DNA of 64,000 bases from Lysinibacillus fusiformis (GTDB taxonomy: Bacteria > Bacillota > Bacilli > Bacillales_A > Planococcaceae): positions 3,658,001 to 3,722,000 of the forward strand of contig NZ_CP041696.1 of the NCBI RefSeq assembly GCF_007362955.1, given 5' to 3'. The notes under the pieces were generated by a model. It was given only the letters and a program-made list of their open reading frames with translations, did no database searches and was not told the origin of the DNA. The position numbers were made by a program, and so were the translations under genes. This document shows, in pieces, positions 7,884 through 15,913 of this stretch (the stretch's first letter is position 1; every line of letters begins with the position of its first letter).

Positions 7884-8522
7884 ATGTTTACAGGGATTAT
7901 AGAAGATGTTGGCGCCGTTAAAACCTTGCAAAACAATAAACAAAGTATGAAAATAACCGTTATTTCTGCCAAGATGGTCAGTGATGTGAAGCTTGGTGAT
8001 AGTATCGCGGTCAATGGTGTTTGTTTAACGGTGACGCATTTTAATGGGCAGGAGCTGACGATGGACGTGATGCCTGAAACGGTGAAAGCTACCAATTTAC
8101 AGCAACTCGCAATTGGCGATGCGGTGAATTTAGAGCGGGCCATGCCTGCAGATGGACGTTTTGGTGGTCATTTTGTGTCTGGACATGTTGATGGTGTGGG
8201 GAAAATTTTACGCAAGCGGCCGATGGCAAATGCCGTATATATTGATATTGAGCTCTCCGAGGAATTGATGAGCTATTGTATACCAAAAGGTTCTATTACA
8301 ATCGACGGTACGAGTTTAACAATCTTTCATGTCGAAAATAACAGCGTCACTGTATCACTCATTCCTCATACGTACAAGGAAACGATTTTAGGTATGAAAA
8401 ATGTTGGTGCATCCGTCAATATTGAAACCGATTTGCTTGGTAAATATATTCTTCATCAGCTACAGCGTGGTCAGGTAACATCCGCTATCACGCGAGAGTA
8501 TTTAGTAAAACATGGATTTTAG
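7884..8522 (+). CDS. ribE: Riboflavin synthase alpha subunit
   Basis: This 212-residue enzyme converts two 6,7-dimethyl-8-ribityllumazines to riboflavin plus a pyrimidinedione. The N-terminus [10 protein letters not shown] is diagnostic. Two lumazine-binding repeats follow: [11 protein letters not shown], then [11 protein letters not shown] in the first, and [11 protein letters not shown] plus [10 protein letters not shown] in the second. ATG 7884 has an AGGGGG site at about 7873-7879. It is the first gene of a ribE-ribB-ribH operon under two FMN riboswitches. The expected upstream ribD (deaminase/reductase) is absent. The length is normal. Confidence 0.96.
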   Translation: MFTGIIEDVGAVKTLQNNKQSMKITVISAKMVSDVKLGDSIAVNGVCLTVTHFNGQELTMDVMPETVKATNLQQLAIGDAVNLERAMPADGRFGGHFVSGHVDGVGKILRKRPMANAVYIDIELSEELMSYCIPKGSITIDGTSLTIFHVENNSVTVSLIPHTYKETILGMKNVGASVNIETDLLGKYILHQLQRGQVTSAITREYLVKHGF

Positions 8523-8535
8523 GAGGCGATATCAG

Positions 8536-9165
8536 TTGTTACATTCAATTGAAGAGGCTTTAGAGGATTTAAAACAAGGTAAAATGATTGTCGTGGTGGA
8601 TGATGAGGATCGTGAAAATGAAGGTGATCTACTGGCACTTGCGGAGTTTAGTACCCCTGAAACTATTAACTTTATGGCGACATACGGTAGAGGGCTTATT
8701 TGTACACCAGTTTCACAGCAACTCGCTCAAAAATTAGCATTGCATCCAATGGTGGTAAACAATACAGACAATCACCAAACAGCCTTCACCGTTAGTATTG
8801 ACTACAAGCATACAACAACTGGTATTAGTGCTTATGAACGGGCAATGACGATTCAAAAAATGCTAGAACCACAAACGCAAGCCGTTGATTTTCGTAGACC
8901 GGGACATGTATTTCCCCTTATTGCGAAAGAAAATGGCGTCTTAGAACGCAGAGGCCATACAGAGGCTACGATTGACTTAGCGAGACTATGCAACAGTATT
9001 CCGGCAGGCATTATCTGCGAAATCATGGGAGATAGTGGCGAAATGCTACGTTTTAATGATTTAGTGCAATATGCAGCACAACATCATTTGAAAATGATTT
9101 CGATTGAGGCATTAGCCGCCTTTCGACGTAAGCAAACAAGTGTTGAAAACAAAATAAACGTATAG
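8536..9165 (+). CDS. ribB: 3,4-dihydroxy-2-butanone-4-phosphate synthase (RibB only)
   Basis: The product makes the four-carbon precursor of lumazine from ribulose 5-phosphate. [14 protein letters not shown] is the metal/substrate motif, then [34 protein letters not shown] and [11 protein letters not shown]. It ends at about 209 residues, where Bacillus RibBA proteins continue into a GTP cyclohydrolase II domain, so only the RibB half is present. The chosen start is TTG 8536, nine bases after a perfect AGGAGG (8521-8526) that overlaps the ribE stop, indicating translational coupling; ATG 8512 is possible but lies before that site. Confidence 0.93.
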   Translation: MLHSIEEALEDLKQGKMIVVVDDEDRENEGDLLALAEFSTPETINFMATYGRGLICTPVSQQLAQKLALHPMVVNNTDNHQTAFTVSIDYKHTTTGISAYERAMTIQKMLEPQTQAVDFRRPGHVFPLIAKENGVLERRGHTEATIDLARLCNSIPAGIICEIMGDSGEMLRFNDLVQYAAQHHLKMISIEALAAFRRKQTSVENKINV

Positions 9166-9178
9166 AAGAGGAGCATTC

Positions 9179-9649
9179 ATGATGGGCAAAACTTTTGAAG
9201 CACAGTTAATCGGATCAGACTTAAAAATCGCTGTAGTAGTAGGGCGATTCAATGAATTTATTACAAGTAAATTATTAGACGGTGCATTAGATGGACTAAA
9301 ACGTCACGGCGTAAGCGAGGATTTGATAGATGTTGCTTGGGTGCCTGGTGTATTTGAAGTACCATTTATCGCCAAACAACTAGCAGAGACGAAGAATTAT
9401 GACGCAATCATCGGATTAGGGACGGTCATCCGTGGCTCTACAACCCATTATGACTATGTATGCAACGAGTCTGCAAAAGGCATTGCAAGCGTGTCACTTG
9501 CTACAAATGTTCCAGTTATTTTCGGTATTGTGACTACTGAAAATATCGAGCAAGCAATCGAACGTGCGGGTACTAAATCAGGTAACAAAGGTTACGATGC
9601 AGCAATGTCCGCTATTGAAATGGCGAATTTGAAAAAAATGATTGGTTGA
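9179..9649 (+). CDS. ribH: 6,7-dimethyl-8-ribityllumazine synthase
   Basis: This 156-residue lumazine synthase joins the pyrimidine and four-carbon riboflavin precursors and normally assembles as a 60-mer shell. Visible motifs are [40 protein letters not shown] (phosphate and catalytic His region) and [15 protein letters not shown] with [11 protein letters not shown] 9179 or 9182, after AGAGGAG, is the start. It lies 13 bases after ribB and is the last gene of the operon. Confidence 0.96.
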   Translation: MMGKTFEAQLIGSDLKIAVVVGRFNEFITSKLLDGALDGLKRHGVSEDLIDVAWVPGVFEVPFIAKQLAETKNYDAIIGLGTVIRGSTTHYDYVCNESAKGIASVSLATNVPVIFGIVTTENIEQAIERAGTKSGNKGYDAAMSAIEMANLKKMIG

Positions 9650-9826
9650 ACCCAATTGTAAATAACTATAGAAGTATGTCCTATACGTCAGATATCTCCA
9701 TCGATGAATGTTTCGCTTTTTTTGAATATTATTAAATATCATGGGAAAAATATCTGTAAGTGTATGAATGTTTGTGCTGTTCATAAATACACGAACTTCT
9801 GGCTAAGTAGGAGATGACGAACATCA

Positions 9827-11269
9827 ATGGAACAGGTAGTAACTGTGAAAACTTTGAAAGAATTGTTTCAACGTTCTGCGGATGTACTATTTGAACAATA
9901 TAACTTTAATGACCATAAAGTACATTTTATTACATGTGATGCGATGGTCGATCAGCAGCTACTCAATAGTGTCGTTGTTCAAAGAGTCCAGTCTCTATTC
10001 GAAGATATATCAGAGGAATTGCTAGAAGACAACATAAAAAATGATTTACACATTCCCGATCTTCAAAAAGTAAAGACGAAAGAAGATGCCATTACACTTG
10101 TGTATAGGGGACATGTTTTACTCTACTTTGAAAAAGAAAACTTTCTTTTCTCAAGTAATATTGCAAAAAAACCAAATCGAAAACTTGAAGAGACGAGACT
10201 TGAATTAATTGTTAAAGGGCCGAGAGATGATTTTATTGAAGATGTTTTTATTAATATTGCCTTAATACGGAAACGAATACCTACAAATTCGTTGAATGTG
10301 GAGACGTTGGAAATCGGCAAGCGTTCCAAAACAACAGTAGCTGTACTCTATTTTGAGGATGTAGTAAATAAAAATATGCTGACAACCATAAAAAATCAAC
10401 TAAACCAAGTTGATGTAGACATAGTGTTTAGTGGGGATTTGCTGATGGAGCGACTCGAAAAAAATGATAAAGTCCTTCCGAAGCATGATTATACGGGTCG
10501 TCCTGATTTTGCCGTGCAAGCTTTGACCAGAGGACGGGTTATCATTCTTGTTGATGGCGTATCGTATGCCGTTATTACCCCTGCCAATATGTTATTACTT
10601 TTTAAAACAGGTGAAGATAATGATTATCCAAATGTTGCAAGCTCTTTGGAACGATTGCTACGAATAGTAGGCATTTTAATCAGTATGCTGATGCCAGGTT
10701 TTTATCTCGCACTCACAACTTTTCATCAAGAACAATTACCTGTTTTACTTTTAGCAACAATTGTTCAATCGAGAACGGGACTTCCTCTTCCAACCGTATT
10801 AGAAATACTACTTATGTTATTTATGTTTGAATTATTTCGTGAAGCAAACCTTCGACTTCCATCTGTTATCAGTGGAACAATGAGTGTTGTGGGAGGGTTA
10901 ATAATTGGAGATGCGGCGATTAAAGCAGGGGTAACAAGCCCTGACATGATTGTTGTTATTGCGATATCAAGTATTGCAGCCTTTACACTTGTCAATCAAT
11001 CCTTTGTAACAGCGATGAGTATTTTCCGATTAATTTTTGTTCTAGCTTCTGCTTTTCTTGGTTTATTTGGTTTTTTTATGGCGCTGTTCTTCCTTATTCT
11101 TTATGCAGCAAATATTCGCGTACTGGGTATACCATACTTGAATATTGCAGCAGACCTAAATTGGCAGGATATCAAAAAATCTTTAATACGTGTATCGCCA
11201 AAAGGATATAGTAAACGTCCTGAATTTTTAAATCCACAGGATAAGACACGGACACCAAGCAAGAGCTAA
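9827..11269 (+). CDS. GerA-family spore germination receptor A subunit
   Basis: This 480-residue protein is the A-type subunit of nutrient germinant receptors in the spore inner membrane. A soluble N-terminal domain (residues about 1-240, with VKGPRDDFIEDVFINIALIR and LEIGKRSKTTVAVLYF) is followed by membrane helices with ADGV-like ILVDGVSYAVITP, LMPGFYLALTTFHQEQLP and SVVGGLIIGDAAIKAGVTSP. B and C subunits usually follow in an operon, but none is adjacent, so this is an orphan A subunit. The start at 9827 is ATG after TAGGAGATG. A weak hairpin terminator follows. It implies a spore-former. Confidence 0.93.
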   Translation: MEQVVTVKTLKELFQRSADVLFEQYNFNDHKVHFITCDAMVDQQLLNSVVVQRVQSLFEDISEELLEDNIKNDLHIPDLQKVKTKEDAITLVYRGHVLLYFEKENFLFSSNIAKKPNRKLEETRLELIVKGPRDDFIEDVFINIALIRKRIPTNSLNVETLEIGKRSKTTVAVLYFEDVVNKNMLTTIKNQLNQVDVDIVFSGDLLMERLEKNDKVLPKHDYTGRPDFAVQALTRGRVIILVDGVSYAVITPANMLLLFKTGEDNDYPNVASSLERLLRIVGILISMLMPGFYLALTTFHQEQLPVLLLATIVQSRTGLPLPTVLEILLMLFMFELFREANLRLPSVISGTMSVVGGLIIGDAAIKAGVTSPDMIVVIAISSIAAFTLVNQSFVTAMSIFRLIFVLASAFLGLFGFFMALFFLILYAANIRVLGIPYLNIAADLNWQDIKKSLIRVSPKGYSKRPEFLNPQDKTRTPSKS

Positions 11270-11288
11270 AGTATTTTTATTATGTTAA

Positions 11289-11314
11289 CACCAGGTTCGA
11301 GTGCCTGGTCTTTC
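11289..11314 (+). terminator. Terminator-like hairpin after the GerA gene
   Basis: ACCAGG and CCTGGT pair across an 8-base loop, with a short CTTTC tail, 20 bases after the stop. Confidence 0.5.
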
Positions 11315-11501
11315 ACATTACATTTGCAAATCTTTACAGCTAAACTTTGTTCTCTAAATAGATGGTTGGCCAAATTTAATTTACAATTGCGATAGTAAAA
11401 AAATTTGAAATGGACAACCTACATATGAGGAATATGGGTGAGGTAAGGAAAGGCCTTTTCTGTATTTTTCATGACCTATTTCATGAAAGAGGTGGAGAGC
11501 T

Positions 11502-11720
11502 ATGCCAAATGTAGAAGTAAACTGTACCGTTTCAAATTGTATTTTTCATGCTAAAGGTAATATTTGTGGGGCTGAAGCAATTGAGATCGATATGGATTAC
11601 AAGTTAGACAGTAAGCATAACACAGAGTTTGCTTCGGATTTTGATTTACAGTTCAAATCTGAAGAAGCAAATCAATCCTCGGACACGTGCTGTAAAACAT
11701 TCCGAACGAATGGAAAATAG
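11502..11720 (+). CDS. DUF1540-domain small Cys-rich protein
   Basis: This 72-residue protein begins MPNVEVNCTVSNCIFHAKGN with ICGAEAIEI, the DUF1540 pattern of paired Cys residues (VxCxVxxCxYxxxxxCxAxxI) that probably binds metal, and ends with a further CC pair (DTCCKTF). The function is unknown; similar small proteins are common in spore-formers. ATG 11502 follows AGAGGTGGAGAG. It is monocistronic. Confidence 0.82.
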   Translation: MPNVEVNCTVSNCIFHAKGNICGAEAIEIDMDYKLDSKHNTEFASDFDLQFKSEEANQSSDTCCKTFRTNGK

Positions 11721-12046
11721 CTATAGTTATTTTAGGTCAGTACATTTCCTAATCATTTAAAAATCCGCGTCACTTTCCACGGACAAAGCACGAGCCGCAT
11801 TGGTCGCTAACGCTTCCAGTTAGGTCTCGTGCTTTTTCTGTAGCTGAAATTCCACTCTTACGGCATGTAAAACCTTCTCTCTACGTTTTACTCTTGGTCA
11901 AAATATAATTTACCTGTATATGATAAAAGAACAGTTTACGCCCCAGCCTCGTTTTATTTTTGTGTCTGTAAATTTGGTGTTTAGTATGACTGAGACATCC
12001 TATGTCATTTTTTTGTCCTAATAATGAAAGTCCCGTGCTGCAACTC
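11721..12046. other. Intergenic region with terminator and repeat fragment
   Basis: No gene is seen. AAAGCACGAG (11785) pairs with CTCGTGCTTT (11826) followed by Ts, a terminator for the DUF1540 gene. CCCAGCCTCGTTTTATTTT at about 11944-11962 is the exact reverse complement of the sequence at 14822-14840 at the edge of the hairpin-rich repeat, so it is probably a fragment of that repeat family. Confidence 0.6.
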
Positions 12047-12077
12047 TTGACCTTCGATTTACTTGAAGGTTTACGAT
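12047..12077 (+). promoter_or_regulatory. MerR-type promoter with 19-bp spacer
   Basis: A -35 box TTGACC (12047-12052) and a -10 box TACGAT (12072-12077) are separated by 19 bp, the overlong spacer that MerR-family activators correct. The spacer holds the partial dyad ACCTTCGATT-T-ACTTGAAGGT. It is nearly identical to the promoter of the MerR gene at 56915-56945. Confidence 0.75.
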
Positions 12078-12140
12078 GGAGTGGCTGGTTTAAATCTTTT
12101 TGACCAAGTACACAAGTTAAACAAAGGGGCGATCGGTTAT

Positions 12141-13172
12141 ATGCATCAATATGAGGAGTTAGTTGTAAAAGTAGTAGATTTAAAGGGGAGTTATTATCAA
12201 ATGGGCTTGCAACAAAGTGAAGAAATCAGGTCATCGTCGAAACTCGAACAGCAAGCACTCCTTCAGTCAATGACAAAGACATCTAATGCACAAAAAGCTC
12301 AGCAGATTTTTCAAGATGTTTCCCCAAACCTTTTGCATGAACTCGAAGGGCTAGCAACAGGATTACAGATGCCACTGGATACAGTGGTTAAAATGTATAG
12401 TGGTTATAATATATCTTTTCCCACAATGGGATGCACAGCCTTCGTACAGTCGGGAAATTACGTAAGAAACTATGATTTTAGTCCGAAAATATATGATGCG
12501 AGACTGGTGTTTTCGAAACCAACTCATGGTTATGCGAGTGTGGGCTTTAGTCAACAAATCATTGGTAGACTGGATGGGATGAACGAAAAAGGTCTTGTTG
12601 TCGGTTTGCATTTTGTGAATAACGACTATAAAGATGAAGGCTTTATTGCGTCTACGATTGTCAGAATACTATTAGATCAATGTAAAAATATAGAGGAGGC
12701 AATTGCATTAATAGCAAAGCTTCCTCATGGCTATGGCTATAATTATTCTATGACTGATCAGAGTGGTAAGGCTATCGTGGTGGAAGCTTCTCCTCAAGAA
12801 CAGTTTATCCGTGCTGACAATCCGCTTATCTGTACAAATCATTTCGAGTCAACTGTATTACAAGATAACAATAGAAAATGGATTGAAGGCTCTGTTCAAC
12901 GTAAGGAATACGTAACTAGTTTTTTAAAAGAGGAATTATCAGCAAATGCTGCTTATCGCCATTTTAATGATGGACAATCTCCGGTATTTTTTAAAGATTA
13001 TCAAGCGTACTTTGGGACGTTGCATACAGTCGTTTATTCTCCTGGTAATTTAGAAATCCTCGTTGGGATAGGAGAGAATAGTGAACCTAATTTGTTGTCA
13101 CTTAAAGAGTATATAGAGGGAAGTCTAGCTTTTCCTGGAACGATAATGGGTAAAATTTATCAAGAAATCTAA
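12141..13172 (+). CDS. C45-family / choloylglycine-hydrolase-like N-terminal nucleophile amidase
   Basis: The protein has about 343 residues. The pattern LKGSYYQMGLQQSEEIR followed by a central TMGCTAFV, where Cys would become the N-terminal nucleophile, then RNYDFSP and GLHFVNND, matches C45 acyltransferase/linear amide hydrolases. This family hydrolyses or transfers acyl amides; the natural substrate here is unknown. An in-frame TTG at 12063 lies inside the promoter, so ATG 12141 (MHQYEELVVK), with AAAGGGGCG upstream, is the start. Expression is probably controlled by a MerR-family activator, perhaps the one at 56968. Confidence 0.78.
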   Translation: MHQYEELVVKVVDLKGSYYQMGLQQSEEIRSSSKLEQQALLQSMTKTSNAQKAQQIFQDVSPNLLHELEGLATGLQMPLDTVVKMYSGYNISFPTMGCTAFVQSGNYVRNYDFSPKIYDARLVFSKPTHGYASVGFSQQIIGRLDGMNEKGLVVGLHFVNNDYKDEGFIASTIVRILLDQCKNIEEAIALIAKLPHGYGYNYSMTDQSGKAIVVEASPQEQFIRADNPLICTNHFESTVLQDNNRKWIEGSVQRKEYVTSFLKEELSANAAYRHFNDGQSPVFFKDYQAYFGTLHTVVYSPGNLEILVGIGENSEPNLLSLKEYIEGSLAFPGTIMGKIYQEI

Positions 13173-13210
13173 TATATTGTGGTTTATTACGAATAATTGC
13201 ACTTTATGTA

Positions 13211-13255
13211 GTGGGAGAATGGTATGATGGTCTTGATACTATTCTCTTTTTTTGT
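13211..13255 (+). terminator. Terminator after the C45-like gene
   Basis: GAGAATGGTAT pairs with ATACTATTCTC (wobble included), followed by TTTTTTT. The rest of 13173-13494 holds no gene; it should contain the promoter of the kinase gene. Confidence 0.7.
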
Positions 13256-13494
13256 ATGAATTTCTGTGTCTTGAGCATGAATTTTTTCTATTTGAGTACA
13301 AATTGATTTTGTCACTAGATTAAAGTAGGATATATGGGTATGTCTTTGAAAATTATCAATCAAGTTAATTCGGAATTTATTATAGTATAATATTATTGTA
13401 TAGAAATATTTATAGATTTTGTTTTAATCGTAAATGAAAGCTCAATTTTTAGAAATAGTTAGCTAAATCAATAGATGAGGAAGTACCAGTTTGC

Positions 13495-14802
13495 ATGAAA
13501 AAACGAAAAATTAAACTAATTATAGTGTTATCGACAGTCTTATTATTATTATTTACAAGTTTAAATGTCTTTACCTCTTATGTGAAATTGAAAAAGACTG
13601 TTGAAGAGTCCATCGCAAACCAAAGTCTTGAAGCAGCAACCTCCATTGCAAAGTCAATTGATATAGGTGAGTATAAGCAATTTCTGAATGATCCTGTAAA
13701 GAACGAACATTATTGGAAATTAAGAAGTAAATTAAATGATGCAAGAGAGCAGCTAGGCGCTTTATTTGTTTACACATTGGAAATTGATAACCCAAAAGTA
13801 TCAACGGCAATGGTAGTTGGATTACCGGAGGAGCAAACAAATGGTTTTGACATAGGCGAGGTTTGCACAGTACCAGAAAAGCATGTCAGACAAGCTTATG
13901 AGGGACATACATATGTAACAGGTGTCATTACGGATTCCGATTACGGTTCGTATCTTTCTGTTGGCGCACCAGTAAAGGATGAGGCTGGACAGATTATCGC
14001 TTACCTAGGTATCGATATTAGTGCGGATACGCTGAATGATATTAAAGGTAAAATTTTAGAAGACAATCTTTTTAACTTTATCTTTAATGGTGTATTTATT
14101 TTAGTGGTGATTGCTTCCTTTTATTTTTTACAGAGATGGTATCAAAAAGAAGTGACAAAGGAAGTAGAAGCAACAGAGGATACTTACCAAGCAGAGATTA
14201 AAACATTAATCACCTCTGTGTCCTCTTTGAGACATGATTTTACCAATCATATTCAAGTGCTACATGGTTTTCTGCAATTAGGGAAACCCGATCAAGCACA
14301 ACAATATCTATCCTCTCTATCTAAAGAAGTTCAAGCTATAAAGACACTAAAGTTAAATATAGATCACCCAGGTCTTTCTATATTATTGCAGACGAAAAAG
14401 CTAGCCGCTCAAAACCATAATATTTATATGGATTTTACGGTTTCTCAGGATGCATTCAATAAAATAAAAACGACAGATTTAATTAAAATATTATCGAATT
14501 TAATTGATAATGCGATTGATGCATCATCAGAATTACCAGAGGGTCAACGTAACATTACGATTTGTTGTATGGCAGATGATTCACAGTATGAATTTAAGAT
14601 TACAAATACAGGTCCGACGATCATCGAGCGTGAACAAATATTTAAACAAGGGTATTCCACTAAAAAACCAGAGCAAGGAAAAATAAGAGGCCAAGGTTTG
14701 TTTATTGTGAAAGAAATCGTGAAAAAATATAATGGGAAAATCTCAATCGAATCGACAAAAGAATTTGAGACGACAGCCATTGTAAAAATCCCTTTAAAGT
14801 AA
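13495..14802 (+). CDS. SpoOB-type sensor histidine kinase (CitS/DcuS-like, orphan)
   Basis: This 435-residue membrane kinase has a first transmembrane helix near residues 8-27, an extracytoplasmic sensor region (about 28-195, with APVKDEAGQIIAYLGIDIS, a PAS/Cache-like ending), a second helix near 200-217, then the SpoOB-like phosphoacceptor SLRHDFTNHIQVLHG (His in RHDF) and a GHKL ATPase with LIDNAIDAS (N box) and GQGLFIVKE (G box). Such kinases usually pair with a CitB-type regulator sensing carboxylates, but no response regulator gene is adjacent. ATG 13495 is the start. Confidence 0.88.
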   Translation: MKKRKIKLIIVLSTVLLLLFTSLNVFTSYVKLKKTVEESIANQSLEAATSIAKSIDIGEYKQFLNDPVKNEHYWKLRSKLNDAREQLGALFVYTLEIDNPKVSTAMVVGLPEEQTNGFDIGEVCTVPEKHVRQAYEGHTYVTGVITDSDYGSYLSVGAPVKDEAGQIIAYLGIDISADTLNDIKGKILEDNLFNFIFNGVFILVVIASFYFLQRWYQKEVTKEVEATEDTYQAEIKTLITSVSSLRHDFTNHIQVLHGFLQLGKPDQAQQYLSSLSKEVQAIKTLKLNIDHPGLSILLQTKKLAAQNHNIYMDFTVSQDAFNKIKTTDLIKILSNLIDNAIDASSELPEGQRNITICCMADDSQYEFKITNTGPTIIEREQIFKQGYSTKKPEQGKIRGQGLFIVKEIVKKYNGKISIESTKEFETTAIVKIPLK

Positions 14803-14831
14803 ATACAAGGGGCTGTCCCAGAAAATAAAAC

Positions 14832-15326
14832 GAGGCTGGGACAAAAGAGAAAAAGTGTTAGATTGACTGCTGTCGATCTAACACTTTTTTGCTGTAAGCG
14901 TTGATGTCCGCTACGGCGGACGCTTTCCGGGCGTGGCTTGAGCCTGAGCCTGTAGTCTCAGGCGTCACGTTAATACCCCAGGAGTCCGCCGTCTTCGCTA
15001 CCATCAACTAGTAATCACTTCTGAATTTTATTTATCCCGCATTAACGGTCAGTAATTTATCTGTTCCGAAAGCGAAGCGTCAGGTACAAGACGCCCACCT
15101 CAAGTGGAAAGATGAGAAAGAGTCAACGAGGTGGGCGATCAACTGACCGTAAAAGCCCGATTGGTTCAACGTACAATCAGTGGGGGATGAAGAAAACCCC
15201 CACTGATTGAAGTTTCACTTTATTCCAAAAGGAAGAACGTCTAAATTTTTCTTCATTTTTAGATAGCAAAAATTTAATAACGCCTTTGCTCCTCTTTCTT
15301 AAAATTTAAAGTTATGTCCCAGCCTC
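14832..15326. repeat. Hairpin-rich 495-bp non-coding repeat, copy A (MITE-like)
   Basis: The element is bounded by perfect 12-bp terminal inverted repeats GAGGCTGGGACA / TGTCCCAGCCTC. It contains no gene but many stems: GTGTTAGAT with ATCTAACAC, TCCGCTACGGCGGA, CGCCCACCTC with GAGGTGGGCG inside an outer ACGGTCAGT/ACTGACCGT pairing, and CAATCAGTGGGGG with CCCCCACTGATTG. A second copy lies inverted at 33798-34284. It sits between two convergent genes. It is non-autonomous by appearance; mobility is inferred from structure and copy number. Confidence 0.88.
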
Positions 15327-15420
15327 ATTCTTGATATAAAGAAAATAATCTGTGTAGAGTCCTGTGGGAAAGCGAAGCGGATTTTCTATATAGAAAACGA
15401 TTGTGATAACAAGGGATGAT

Positions 15421-15603
15421 TTAATATAATTTATTATCATTTTCTAAAGTCACTGCTAAAAATAAATATACAATGATAGATGTTGGACTTGTAAAGAAAA
15501 ATATTAACCTAACGATTGTAGAGGATATACCGAAAAATTCTGCAACTCCTCCACAAACGCCTCGTAATAACCTGTTCTTTGAAGATTTTTTTAATTTTTG
15601 CAT
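15421..15603 (-). CDS. PspC-domain small membrane protein
   Basis: This 60-residue protein has the PspC signature RLLRGVCGGVAEFFGIS followed by one hydrophobic helix (TIVRLIFFFTSP with IIVYLFLAV). PspC proteins are membrane-stress regulators or accessory proteins; the stand-alone minimal form is common in Bacillaceae. ATG 15603 has GGAGGTATCAT upstream on the minus strand. It is convergent with the sensor kinase across repeat copy A. Confidence 0.85.
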   Translation of the reverse strand: MQKLKKSSKNRLLRGVCGGVAEFFGISSTIVRLIFFFTSPTSIIVYLFLAVTLENDNKLY

Positions 15604-15810
15604 AATGATACCTCCTTCATATTTTAGAAATTAGACTTTGTTAAATTGATTTGCAAGGCTGAAAGCATAGCTATTTAGTTACTTTTAACAGATCGAAAGT
15701 TACAATTTTTACTAATTATACCATATGAAATAAAGAATAATATACTTCTGCTTATTTAAGTAACCTGCGCCTTCAAGCTGAAATAAGCATTTTGCTCTAC
15801 ACGTTTCGTG

Positions 15811-15870
15811 ATAATAAAGTCGTTTAAATCATAATATAGTTGTTTAAAAAATAATAAAGTCATCTAAAAT
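15811..15870. repeat. Three imperfect 20-bp direct repeats
   Basis: ATAATAAAGTCGTTTAAATC, ATAATATAGTTGTTTAAAAA and ATAATAAAGTCATCTAAAAT lie back to back at 15811, 15831 and 15851. A related sequence occurs in reverse orientation at about 26807-26826. Confidence 0.75.
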
Positions 15871-15913
15871 TAAAATGTCGATTATGCTATTCAACAAACG
15901 GGCCAGATTGTTA

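Noticed and set aside
7652-8143. Minus-strand frames over the 21-bp repeats (HFERSIR-type repeats)
   Set aside because: They are produced by the 21-bp array and run antisense into ribE; no start signal or family resemblance.
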